A model generated the notes under the pieces. It did no database searches. It saw only the letters and a list, made by a program, of their open reading frames with translations, and was not told the origin of the DNA. From positions 1 through 42,766 of the forward strand of contig PEXL01000017.1 of the NCBI GenBank assembly GCA_002779065.1: a DNA stretch of 42,766 nt. Reading direction: 5' to 3'. How positions within the stretch are numbered: position 1 is the first letter of the stretch; every line of letters begins with the position of its first letter. Shown one piece after another: positions 7,856 to 16,128 of this stretch. Position numbers and translations under genes: made by a program. The DNA comes from Candidatus Diapherotrites archaeon CG08_land_8_20_14_0_20_34_12 (lineage in GTDB: Archaea; Iainarchaeota; Iainarchaeia; Iainarchaeales; 0-14-0-20-34-12).

Positions 7856-9051
7856 AAAAAATACTGCTCATGATCTTAGACGGTGTGGGGGACAGGCCTT
7901 CAAAATGTTTAGAGAACAGAACTCCGCTTGGGGCAGCAAGAATTCCAAATATAGACTCACTGATTAAGAATAGTCTTTGTGGATTAATGGATTCTGTTGG
8001 AAAAGGGATTAAACCAGAATCAGATAATGCTCATTTGAGCATATTCGACTATAACCTTAAAAAATATTATACTGGAAGGGGCCCTCTTGAAGCATCTGGC
8101 CTAGAAATGAAAATGAACCATGGTGATATTGCATTTAGGGCCAATTTTGCAACAATTGATGATTCTGGAATAATAAAAGATAGAAGAACGGGGAGAATTG
8201 AATCAGTAAAGCCATTTGTAAATAAATTAAATGGGATGAAAATTGATGGAATAAAATTTTTGCTAAAAGCAGGGACTTCCCATAGGGCCTGTTTAATTAT
8301 GAGAGGCAAGGGATTAGGCAGCAAAATCTCGGACAATGATCCTCACAAAACAGGGGTAAAACCCATTTTAATAAAAGCTTTAAATTCAGGTAAAGAAGCT
8401 AAATTTACCGCTGATGTTTTAAATAAGTTTTTAGAAAAAGCAAACCATATATTAGATGAAATGAAATTGAATAAAGAAAGGAATAAGCAGGGTAAATTAA
8501 AAGCAAATTATCTGCTAGTAAGAGGGGCAGGAATTTATAAAAAAATCCCAACATTTAAAGAAAAATATAAATTAAATGCTTGTTGCATTGCTGGTGGCGG
8601 ATTGTATAAGGGGGTGGCAAGGGCTACAGGAATGAAAATATTGAAAGTAAAGGGAGCTACAGGTACTTTAGAAACTGATATTAATGCTAAAATAAATGCG
8701 GCTATTAATGCGTTTAAAAAATATAATTTTGTTTTTGTTCACATAAAGGGAACCGATATATTGGGGCATGATGGAAAATGCAAAGAAAAAATGGAATTCA
8801 TTGAAAAAATAGATTCTAAATTAAAACCAATAATTAAATTGAAAAATACCGTTATTGTTATCACTGGTGACCATAGCACCCCTTGCAGGATAAAGGATCA
8901 TTCAGCAGATCCTGTTCCTTTAATGATTTTTTGCAATAAAAATGATCAGATAAAGCATTTTTCAGAAAAGGATTGTGGTGCAGGCAGTTTAGGCCGAATT
9001 TTGGGCACAGATTTAATGCCAATACTTTTAAAATTGGCAAAAAATAAATAA
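7852..9051 (+). CDS. apgM: Cofactor-independent phosphoglycerate mutase, archaeal type
   Basis: A 399-residue alkaline-phosphatase-superfamily enzyme that interconverts 2- and 3-phosphoglycerate in glycolysis and gluconeogenesis. It shows LMILDGVGDRP at the N-terminus, the catalytic Ser in ESDNAHLSIFDY, YYTGRGPLEA, the DPHKTG region, FVHIKGTDILGHDG and the metal site VITGDHSTPC. The length is typical of archaeal ApgM. Co-translation with the JAMM protease is unusual. Its product pathway connects with the DHAP-forming enzymes at 1.1-4.6 kb. Confidence 0.93.
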   Translation: MKKILLMILDGVGDRPSKCLENRTPLGAARIPNIDSLIKNSLCGLMDSVGKGIKPESDNAHLSIFDYNLKKYYTGRGPLEASGLEMKMNHGDIAFRANFATIDDSGIIKDRRTGRIESVKPFVNKLNGMKIDGIKFLLKAGTSHRACLIMRGKGLGSKISDNDPHKTGVKPILIKALNSGKEAKFTADVLNKFLEKANHILDEMKLNKERNKQGKLKANYLLVRGAGIYKKIPTFKEKYKLNACCIAGGGLYKGVARATGMKILKVKGATGTLETDINAKINAAINAFKKYNFVFVHIKGTDILGHDGKCKEKMEFIEKIDSKLKPIIKLKNTVIVITGDHSTPCRIKDHSADPVPLMIFCNKNDQIKHFSEKDCGAGSLGRILGTDLMPILLKLAKNK

Positions 9052-9107
9052 ACGCAAAAATATGCTCAGATTAGGTTTAAATAGAACTAATTTTTAATAT
9101 ATACAAC

Positions 9108-9515
9108 ATGAACAAAAAAGGCCAGATTAGTTTAGATTTAATTATTGCGATAATAATCACATTTATATTTGCTGGGGCTATGCAGTCAATAATTGCAGGA
9201 ATGAATGAAACTCAGAAAGAAATTGGCGTAATAAATCAGCAGAAAGAAATTGGGAATAAGATTTCTGAGATTTTAACAACAAGCAAGAATCTTGCAGATG
9301 GTTCATTTAATGTTAAGTATTTGATCCCAAATGTTATTGTTTTGGGAAATAAAGAATCGGGTTGTAACATAGCAATAACCCAAGGACAAATAAAAATAAG
9401 TTCAGTATTTGATTCTAAAGTTATAGAAAGCACAATTATTCATAACTCAAGTATTTTATATTTAAAAAAGGCAAATCCTAAATGTGGTGAATATGTTGAG
9501 ATTCAAAAGATATAA
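9108..9515 (+). CDS. Pilin-like protein with class III signal peptide
   Basis: A 135-residue protein with a short basic start, then KKGQISLD and a long hydrophobic helix (about residues 9-30). This is the archaeal type IV-pilin/class III signal pattern, cut by EppA/FlaK-like peptidases before the Q-x-S motif. The remainder is a small beta-rich head with two Cys. TTTAAATAG about 30 nt upstream is a good TATA box. It is the first gene of a four-gene cluster with every junction overlapping. Confidence 0.75.
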   Translation: MNKKGQISLDLIIAIIITFIFAGAMQSIIAGMNETQKEIGVINQQKEIGNKISEILTTSKNLADGSFNVKYLIPNVIVLGNKESGCNIAITQGQIKISSVFDSKVIESTIIHNSSILYLKKANPKCGEYVEIQKI

Positions 9516-10023
9516 TCAAAATGGCCAGATATTCAGTATTGATGCCCTTGTTGCCTTAATAATTGCCACTTTAGTATTAGGGATTACCCTACAAGTGATG
9601 GAATCACAAAGCTATAACCTTAAACAAGAACAGGTATTTAATGAAATAAAAACAATCGGGCATAATGCTGCTAATTTGATTGTATCACTCCCTGAAAGCA
9701 CTTGTGATTTAATGGCAGAAGATGGCATTACTAAACTAATTAATTTAAATAATTGCATTGATTCCCAAAAATTATCTGCATTAACCAAAGATTCTTTGGG
9801 AATACCTACTGGATATAGTTGTAAAATAGGCAATCAAACTAATAATATGGCTACGTGTAATGATGATCCAAGTACGGCAACAAATGTTTATTCTGAAAAA
9901 AGGATTGTTCTAATGCATGCTGGAAATGTAACAAAGAATAATTTCAATGCTTGCTTTAATGGATTGCCTACTTGCGCTTTAAAAAATGAAAAAAATTGGA
10001 TAGAGGTAAAGCTATGGAAATGA
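9493..10023 (+). CDS. Pilin-like protein 2
   Basis: A 176-residue protein from the ATG at 9493; a GTG at 9484 is also possible. After an N-terminal basic stretch comes NGQIFSIDALVALI and a hydrophobic helix to about residue 35, the same class III layout as the preceding gene. The ectodomain has several Cys (for example in S-T-C-D-L, GYSCKIG and GLPTCAL), suggesting disulfides outside the cell. It overlaps the upstream gene by 23 nt. Confidence 0.7.
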   Translation: MLRFKRYNQNGQIFSIDALVALIIATLVLGITLQVMESQSYNLKQEQVFNEIKTIGHNAANLIVSLPESTCDLMAEDGITKLINLNNCIDSQKLSALTKDSLGIPTGYSCKIGNQTNNMATCNDDPSTATNVYSEKRIVLMHAGNVTKNNFNACFNGLPTCALKNEKNWIEVKLWK

Positions 10024-10286
10024 GAGGCGTAATATTCAGCATGGATGCTATTGTTGCAGTCTCCGCAATATTAGTATTGCTGGGAACTTGGGCTTATGTT
10101 AGCAATGTAAATGATAAACATACGCTAAAATTTGCAGACTTAAATTCAAACGATGCCTCAACCATTGGATTATATTTGAATGAAAATGGATACGGTACGA
10201 GCGCAAAAGAATTTGCGTGCAATAGCTATGTGAAATATTCTGAGGCAGCTTTTACAAAAAAAGAATTCTGTGAGGGTTTAAAATGA
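10014..10286 (+). CDS. Small pilin-like protein 3
   Basis: A 90-residue protein with MRGVIFSMDAIVAVSAILVLLG near the start, a pilin-like N-terminal helix without an obvious Gly-Gln cleavage site, and a short head with two Cys. GAGGT lies 7 nt before the ATG at 10014; the ATG at 10020 overlaps the previous stop (ATGA) and is the alternative. It probably is a minor pilin of the same structure. Confidence 0.65.
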   Translation: MEMRGVIFSMDAIVAVSAILVLLGTWAYVSNVNDKHTLKFADLNSNDASTIGLYLNENGYGTSAKEFACNSYVKYSEAAFTKKEFCEGLK

Positions 10287-10762
10287 ACTGCAAAGGATTA
10301 TACTCCGGAGTATTTGGGCTTATGGCAATATTAGTCGCAAGTTTACTTTTAACAACCACATATTCTTCAATTAAAACAAATCCAAATCAGAGCATTAGTG
10401 ACGAAATGCTTAAGGTGAAAAAAGCTTGGCAGAATATTTACCTTTCTGCTGACTCCATAAGCACTTCTGAATTCGGAAAAATAGCAACTGATGTTTGCCC
10501 TATTGGGAACGGTGCTTTATTACAGACTACTTTAACCCCTTTATTTACTCAGCTTGTTACTGAGATAAACAAAGGTAATGTACTATGTTCTAATCCTATA
10601 ATTTCCAATATATCAATAGCACAGCAAGGTTCTAACTGTAATTTATCTTTTAACCTTAAGATTTATTGCAAAAAGGAAAATAAGAAGGACAATAAAGTAA
10701 CAACAATGGTTGATTATGATAAAACAGCGGCAATAATGAGTACAAAAATATTACAACCTTGA
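10283..10762 (+). CDS. Pilin-like or membrane-anchored secreted protein 4
   Basis: A 159-residue protein starting in an ATGA overlap with pilin-like protein 3. It has one N-terminal hydrophobic helix (about residues 8-26) and an ectodomain with four Cys. No clear class III motif is visible, so it may be a minor subunit or anchor. The gene ends next to the convergent AsnB-like gene. Confidence 0.6.
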   Translation: MNCKGLYSGVFGLMAILVASLLLTTTYSSIKTNPNQSISDEMLKVKKAWQNIYLSADSISTSEFGKIATDVCPIGNGALLQTTLTPLFTQLVTEINKGNVLCSNPIISNISIAQQGSNCNLSFNLKIYCKKENKKDNKVTTMVDYDKTAAIMSTKILQP

Positions 10763-11587
10763 TCAAACTAATTTCTCCAAAATTTTAGAAATGCCAGAAT
10801 CATACTGGATTGCTTTTTTTCTTTCTAAAGATATTTCTTTTGGCAAACCTAAACTAACTGAAAGTTTTCTAAGAATCCTTTTTCTTAAAAAATCTTCTTT
10901 TGATTTCACATTTTGTTTAGCATCAAAGGCTAATGCTTGAATAATGAATTCCTTTTCCAAATAAGGCGCTTTTAATTCGAGATGAAAATATTTTGCAAGA
11001 GCGAAATCTCTCTTCAAGTTATCCCCCCATAAATTCAGGAGTTTATTCCATCGCAGATCATCAAGATAGGAATAATTTTTGCCAGATTCAAGTGCTCTCC
11101 TAAATTCGTCATAACCAAAAAAGAGTTCGTCTGCCCCCTGACCGCAAAAAACTGTGTTAAATCCAGAATCTTTAACTTCATTAAGTGCAAAATAAATCGG
11201 GGTTGCAATACTTAACTGTAATTTATTATCTGTTTTTATGATTTTTTCAATTTTAGCAACTTCTTTTCCAATTTCTTCAGCAGATAATATTTTAATATGC
11301 AAATCCAAATGCATGAGTTTAGCATATTTTTTAGCTCTTTCAACTGCTGCACTTTTTTCAGTTCCAACAGTAAAAAGCTTTATTTTTACTTTTTCAGAAA
11401 CAAGCTTTGCAATAAGGCTTGAATCAATGCCGCCAGAAAATAAAACTGCTGCTTTTTTCAAATCCTTTGTTTCACAAAAAATGGATTGCAAAAGTGCTTC
11501 TTTAAGTTCCTTTAAGCTTGATTTCACAGGAATAGCTGGTTTAAGGCCGGTTATGCTGCTTTTTCTAAAAATATCGCCTTTTTGCAT
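10763..11587 (-). CDS. Asparagine-synthase-like ATP pyrophosphatase, no glutaminase domain
   Basis: A 274-residue protein equivalent to the C-terminal half of asparagine synthetase B. The PP-loop is SGGIDS (residues 51-56), with a downstream GQGADELFFGYDEF matching the G-x-G-x-D-E-L-F-x-G-Y of AsnB. The N-terminal glutamine amidotransferase domain is absent and there is no glutaminase next door. It may use ammonia or adenylate another carboxylate. It is divergent from the DUF4139 gene, with 55 nt between the starts. Confidence 0.8.
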   Translation of the reverse strand: MQKGDIFRKSSITGLKPAIPVKSSLKELKEALLQSIFCETKDLKKAAVLFSGGIDSSLIAKLVSEKVKIKLFTVGTEKSAAVERAKKYAKLMHLDLHIKILSAEEIGKEVAKIEKIIKTDNKLQLSIATPIYFALNEVKDSGFNTVFCGQGADELFFGYDEFRRALESGKNYSYLDDLRWNKLLNLWGDNLKRDFALAKYFHLELKAPYLEKEFIIQALAFDAKQNVKSKEDFLRKRILRKLSVSLGLPKEISLERKKAIQYDSGISKILEKLV

Positions 11588-11642
11588 ACTTAAAAATGCA
11601 GTAAAATATTAATAAAGAATTGGCTTCAATCTTAGGGATATT

Positions 11643-13094
11643 ATGAACATTACAAAAAACCATTATTTGATTATTGGGCTTATTGTGATTATTTTTGCCG
11701 GTGTTTTTTTAATTACCGGGATCAAACCGGCCCAAGAAGAAAAAAGCAATGTTCAGTACTATGCTTTTAGTGAAGCTGAACCGGATTTGAAAACTGCTTC
11801 TTTTGATGATGCAGTTAGCGCAAATCTGCAATTAACTCTGTATAATCAGGGCTTTGGTTTGATTAAAGAAGCAAAAACCTTTGATTTGAAGCAGGGGGCA
11901 AACCTTGTTGATTATGAAAATGTTGCTGATACAATTGAGTCAGACACTTTATTATATGAAGACAAGGAAGGAAAAACAAAATTAGAAGAATTTACCTACA
12001 ATTATGATACTGCAAATAATTCTGCATTACTGCAGAAAAGCCTAGATAAAACAATAAAAGTAGAAACTAAGCAAGGAAAAGGATTTGAAGGAAAATTACT
12101 TTCTTATGGGGATTCAATTTTATTGGAAACTGCAAGCGGAATTGTTTCAGTATTAAATGCCGAAATTGAAAATATAAATTTCGGTCAGATTTCTGATTTA
12201 AAAACAAAACCAACCATTAAAATGAAGGTATGGGCAGATGCTGAAGGGCAGGCAATTGCTAATTTAGCATATATGGCTACAGGATTAGGTTGGGAAACTA
12301 AATATGTGAGTAAATTATCAGATGAGACAGATAAAATAACCTTAGATGGCTGGGTTTTAATGAAAAATAATTCTGGCAAAAACTATGATAATGCAAAAGT
12401 AAAGTTAGTTGCAGGGGAAGTAAACAAAGCACAGAATTACTATGCTTATGATACAATGTCTAAATCTGCAGCAATGCCTGAAGCAGCCAGTTATGGGGCA
12501 GGAATAAGCGAACAAGCAGTATTTGAATACCATCTTTATTCTTTGAAAAATTTAGTTACAATAATGAATAAAGAAGAAAAAGAATTCAGCATGCTTGTTA
12601 GCAAGGATATACCAATAATTAGGGAATATATAGTAAATAACTATTCAGATAAAGTAAATGCAATAATAAAATTCAAGAATTCTGAGGAAAGCAATCTCGG
12701 GGTTCCTTTGCCAGCAGGAACAATAAAGTTCTATAAAGAAGATAGCGAAGGAAGCATACAATTTATTGGTGAAGACAGCATTACCCACACACCAAAAGAT
12801 AAAGAAGTTGAATTATCAATCGGAACTGTTTTTGATATAACCGCAGATAGTAAAGAAACAAAAACAGAAAAGGTCGGACAAAGTTGTGAGAAAAACTATT
12901 ATGAAACAAAGATTTTGAACAGTAAAGATAATCATGTAACTATTTATGTGAAACAAAGCACATATGGTGATTCAAAGGTAACAGAATCAAGCCATACATA
13001 TGAGCAGGAAGACTCGCAGACATTAAAATTTACTGTTCCAGTAAAAGCAGGCAAGGAAGAGAAGTTAACATATGCAATATTAAGATGTTGGTAA
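11643..13094 (+). CDS. Membrane-anchored DUF4139 protein
   Basis: A 483-residue protein with an N-terminal transmembrane helix (about residues 8-27) followed by an extracellular beta-rich region. The middle contains the DUF4139 hallmark ATGLGWETKYV and LDGWVLMKNNSGKNYDNAKVKLVAG. The N-terminal LTLYNQGFGLIKE pattern fits the companion domain of these proteins. Relatives (including MuiA-like proteins) are uncharacterised cell-envelope proteins. The stop codon lies in the loop of a terminator hairpin. Confidence 0.75.
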   Translation: MNITKNHYLIIGLIVIIFAGVFLITGIKPAQEEKSNVQYYAFSEAEPDLKTASFDDAVSANLQLTLYNQGFGLIKEAKTFDLKQGANLVDYENVADTIESDTLLYEDKEGKTKLEEFTYNYDTANNSALLQKSLDKTIKVETKQGKGFEGKLLSYGDSILLETASGIVSVLNAEIENINFGQISDLKTKPTIKMKVWADAEGQAIANLAYMATGLGWETKYVSKLSDETDKITLDGWVLMKNNSGKNYDNAKVKLVAGEVNKAQNYYAYDTMSKSAAMPEAASYGAGISEQAVFEYHLYSLKNLVTIMNKEEKEFSMLVSKDIPIIREYIVNNYSDKVNAIIKFKNSEESNLGVPLPAGTIKFYKEDSEGSIQFIGEDSITHTPKDKEVELSIGTVFDITADSKETKTEKVGQSCEKNYYETKILNSKDNHVTIYVKQSTYGDSKVTESSHTYEQEDSQTLKFTVPVKAGKEEKLTYAILRCW

Positions 13095-13110
13095 TCCAAC
13101 ATCTTTTTTC
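13083..13110 (+). terminator. Hairpin terminator overlapping the stop codon
   Basis: AGATGTTGG pairs with CCAACATCT (9 bp perfect) around the loop TAAT, which contains the TAA stop of the DUF4139 gene, and is followed by a run of six T. Archaeal termination needs mainly the T tract; the stem makes this look like a bacterial-type intrinsic terminator. Confidence 0.75.
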
Positions 13111-13166
13111 TATTTTTTTATTCTAACTAATATAGTGCTTGATTTTAATTAATCAGCACATAAAAA

Positions 13167-14960
13167 TTAGTCTGAATCTGCTGAAATATAATAATATTCC
13201 CCTTTTTTCTTCTGTTCCTGATCCTTTACTGAATCAAGTTTATTTACCCTTGGCCGACCTGATTGAGGATCTCTCCTATAAGTAATGCTTAAGTCTTTTA
13301 GGAATAAGTTCATTCCTTCTCTCATTTCTTTAGGTTCAGAAGCAAAGCATGATTCTGCCGGCTTGCCTGAAAATATAATCAAGCGGTCCGCCAGATAATC
13401 CATAAAAACAATATCGTGGTCAACAACAATACATGATCTTTGGGTAGCGGAAACAATAGAACGGATTGCATCAGCTACTTGCAACCTATCTTCAATATCA
13501 ATAAATGCAGAAGGCTCATCTAAAAGAATTAAATTGGAATCTCTGCATAAAGCAAGAGAAATTGCGACCTTTTGCAGTTCCCCTCCGCTTAATTTATCTA
13601 ATTTTTTCTCAAACAAGCGCTCAAGGTTAAATCTTCTGTTTATTTCATTCCTAAATAATTCATTGTCAATATTTGCACTAGTTAATAGATCCTGAACAGT
13701 TACCCCTTTTTCTGGTTTAAGGTACTGTGGTTTATATGCAATCTTAAACCTAAAATTTAATTCGGATTCAGCATTATCTGGTTTTAATAAGCCTGCAAGC
13801 ATTTTTACAAACGTTGTTTTACCTGTAGCATTTGGCCCTAAAATTCCTAAAATCTCCTGCTTTCTAATTATTCCGCTTTGTGCTTTCAAACTAAATTGGG
13901 AATATTTCTTTTCCAATTCAGGGTATTCCAACAAAATATCTTTTGAAACCGCGCGGTATGCAGCACCCATATTGAAAGAAAGAGATTTATCCCTAATCCG
14001 AATATTTTCAGTTTTCAAAAAACCATCCAGATACTCATTTATTCCATTTCTTACACTCCTTGTATCTGAAACAACACCGTATGCTGCCTGCTCACCAAAT
14101 AAGATATGAATATAATCACTCAAATAATCTAAAACAGCTAAATCATGCTCAACAACCATAATTGAAGAATCCTTTGCAAGCTCTCTTATTAAATTAGCTG
14201 CTTTCAATCTTTGCTTTACATCTAAATAACTTGTAGGTTCATCAAAGAAATAGAAGTCTGCTTTTTTCAAGAAAGTAGCAGCTATTGCTATTCTCTGTAA
14301 TTCTCCGCCTGAAACCTGGGTAATATCATTTTCCAATATGTTCGAAATATCTAATTTTTCTGCTACTTCGCTTAATCTTTTTTTCTCATCTGCTTTTTTT
14401 AGTAAATCAATTACCTTTCCTTTTGCCTTTTCCGGTATTTTATCTATTGCTTGCGGCTTTAATACTGTTTTTACATTTCCTAAACTTAAGACTTCAAAAA
14501 AGCCTTGCAATTCCTTGCCTCTAAAATGCTTTATTATCTTTTCATGGGTTGTTTTTTCATCAAAATTCGCAAAATTTGGAAGGATTTTTCCTGAGAGAAT
14601 GGAAAGCGCTGTACTTTTTCCAATTCCATTCCTTCCAATTAAGCCAACAACAGAACCTTTTTTTGGATTTGGCAAACCGTACAAACGGAAAGAATTTCTT
14701 GCATATTCGTGAATAGGGTCTTCAAGCTTTGCAGTAAGATTAATGATTGTTATTGCTTTGAATGGGCAAATGTGCGAACATATCTTGCAGCCAATACATA
14801 ATATTTCTGAGATTAGTGGTTTTCCTCTTTCCGGATCTTTAATTATGCATTCTTTTTTCTGCCTATTCACCGGGCAGGCAGAAATGCAAGCATAGTTACA
14901 TTTCTCAGGCTGGCATAACTCGTAGTCAATAACTGCTATTTTTATCTGTCTTGGCTCCAT
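13167..14960 (-). CDS. abce1: Ribosome-recycling ATPase ABCE1 (RNase L inhibitor homologue)
   Basis: A 597-residue protein that splits ribosomes after termination or rescue. The N-terminal domain has nine Cys for two [4Fe-4S] clusters, with C-x2-C-x2-C-x3-C in CIGCKICSHIC. Two ATPase domains follow: P-loops GRNGIGKST and GPNATGKTT, signatures VSGGELQR and LSGGELQK. The ATG at 14960 is chosen because the reading frame upstream lacks similarity and the total then equals the normal family length. The promoter is shared back to back with pelA: only 58 nt, with CTTTATATATTTATTT inside, separates the starts. Confidence 0.96.
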   Translation of the reverse strand: MEPRQIKIAVIDYELCQPEKCNYACISACPVNRQKKECIIKDPERGKPLISEILCIGCKICSHICPFKAITIINLTAKLEDPIHEYARNSFRLYGLPNPKKGSVVGLIGRNGIGKSTALSILSGKILPNFANFDEKTTHEKIIKHFRGKELQGFFEVLSLGNVKTVLKPQAIDKIPEKAKGKVIDLLKKADEKKRLSEVAEKLDISNILENDITQVSGGELQRIAIAATFLKKADFYFFDEPTSYLDVKQRLKAANLIRELAKDSSIMVVEHDLAVLDYLSDYIHILFGEQAAYGVVSDTRSVRNGINEYLDGFLKTENIRIRDKSLSFNMGAAYRAVSKDILLEYPELEKKYSQFSLKAQSGIIRKQEILGILGPNATGKTTFVKMLAGLLKPDNAESELNFRFKIAYKPQYLKPEKGVTVQDLLTSANIDNELFRNEINRRFNLERLFEKKLDKLSGGELQKVAISLALCRDSNLILLDEPSAFIDIEDRLQVADAIRSIVSATQRSCIVVDHDIVFMDYLADRLIIFSGKPAESCFASEPKEMREGMNLFLKDLSITYRRDPQSGRPRVNKLDSVKDQEQKKKGEYYYISADSD

Positions 14961-15018
14961 ATAGTAGAGAAGTATTGAATACTTTATATATTTATTTAGT
15001 TCACACAAAAGAATAACT
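14961..15018. promoter_or_regulatory. Divergent abce1/pelA promoter
   Basis: The 58-nt region between two divergent start codons holds a central CTTTATATATTTATTT that can serve as TATA element in both directions. Both transcripts would have very short leaders. The arrangement should tie expression of the two ribosome rescue factors together. Confidence 0.55.
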
Positions 15019-16056
15019 ATGAGAATATTAAAAATTGATGAATCCCATGGTTTTCTCGAGGTAATTCCTGAGACATTAGATGACCTATGGCATCTTGAGC
15101 GAATAATTGATGCCAAGGATGTTATTTCTGCAAAAACGACCAGGAAAATCAAGGGAGAGGAAGGAAAGGATACTGAAAGAATTACAATGTACTTAGACTT
15201 GGAAGTAGAAAAATCTTCTTTTGAAAAATTCAATGAAGCCTTAAAGGTTCAGGGCATAATTATTGGCGGGAAACCTGAGGAATATATTGAATTAAAAAGC
15301 CATCATTCGATTTCAATTGGTTTAGGCGATATTGTCAAAATTCACAAAAAAACAATAAAAAAATATCAAATTGAAAGATTAGAAAAGGCACAAAAAGCAA
15401 CACACGCACAAAAATTATTGGCTGTATGTTTAGATGATGATTTTGCCGAGTTTTTTGTAATAAAAGAATTTGGAATAGATAGGAAAGGTGTAATAAATTC
15501 CGGAAAAAGCGGCAAAAGATTTGAGGAGGAAGATTGGCGGAAAGGGTATTTTGCAGAGATAGCAAAAAAACTAATTGAATCAAATCAAAATAATGTTTTA
15601 ATTGCGGGCCCTGGATTTACTAAAGATGATTTGTATAAATATCTGCAGGACAAGAAACTAAAATCAAAGATTTTTATTGAATCTTGCGGAAATGCCGGTT
15701 CGGCGGGATTAAATGAATTATTAAAATCAAACAAATTGCAAAAAGCGATAAAAGAAAATGAAATAATTAAAGAAGCGCAGCTTATGGAAAGGGTTTTACT
15801 TGAACTCGGTAAAAATTCTGGATTAGTTGTTTATGGTGAAAGCGAGATTGAAAATGCACTAAATGCAAGAGCGATAGAAGAATTGCTTTTACTTGATTCT
15901 TTGTTGGTTGATAAGAGAAACCTTGCTGAAAGAATTTTAGATTTGGCTGAAAAACAAAGGGCAAAAGTGCATATCTTTAGCAATGAAAATGATGCCGGCA
16001 AAAAACTTGAAGGCTTTGGCGGAATAATTGCTATTTTAAGATATAAAATGTACTAG
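15019..16056 (+). CDS. pelA: Pelota, ribosome rescue factor (Dom34)
   Basis: This is a 345-residue eRF1-like protein that enters the empty A site of stalled ribosomes and, with ABCE1, splits them. The N-terminal Sm-fold (1-130) contains DDLWHLERIID and a TTRKIKGEEG loop; the central domain has LLAVCLDDDFAEFFVIKEFG and VLIAGPGFTKDDLYKYL; the C-terminal domain has VVYGESEIENAL and a final GGIIAILRY. It lacks the GGQ motif, as expected for Pelota. The stop is TAG, and in-frame read-through would end after seven codons. Confidence 0.95.
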   Translation: MRILKIDESHGFLEVIPETLDDLWHLERIIDAKDVISAKTTRKIKGEEGKDTERITMYLDLEVEKSSFEKFNEALKVQGIIIGGKPEEYIELKSHHSISIGLGDIVKIHKKTIKKYQIERLEKAQKATHAQKLLAVCLDDDFAEFFVIKEFGIDRKGVINSGKSGKRFEEEDWRKGYFAEIAKKLIESNQNNVLIAGPGFTKDDLYKYLQDKKLKSKIFIESCGNAGSAGLNELLKSNKLQKAIKENEIIKEAQLMERVLLELGKNSGLVVYGESEIENALNARAIEELLLLDSLLVDKRNLAERILDLAEKQRAKVHIFSNENDAGKKLEGFGGIIAILRYKMY

Positions 16057-16128
16057 CCAGAATGTGAGCAGTATATTTAAATAATCTTTATATTCAAAAT
16101 CTATTATATCCTTTCGGGTGCTATTTTT

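Noticed and set aside
14961..15233. N-terminal extension of ABCE1 to 688 residues
   Set aside because: The extension runs antisense through pelA and has no similarity to ABCE1; the ATG at 14960 gives the normal length.
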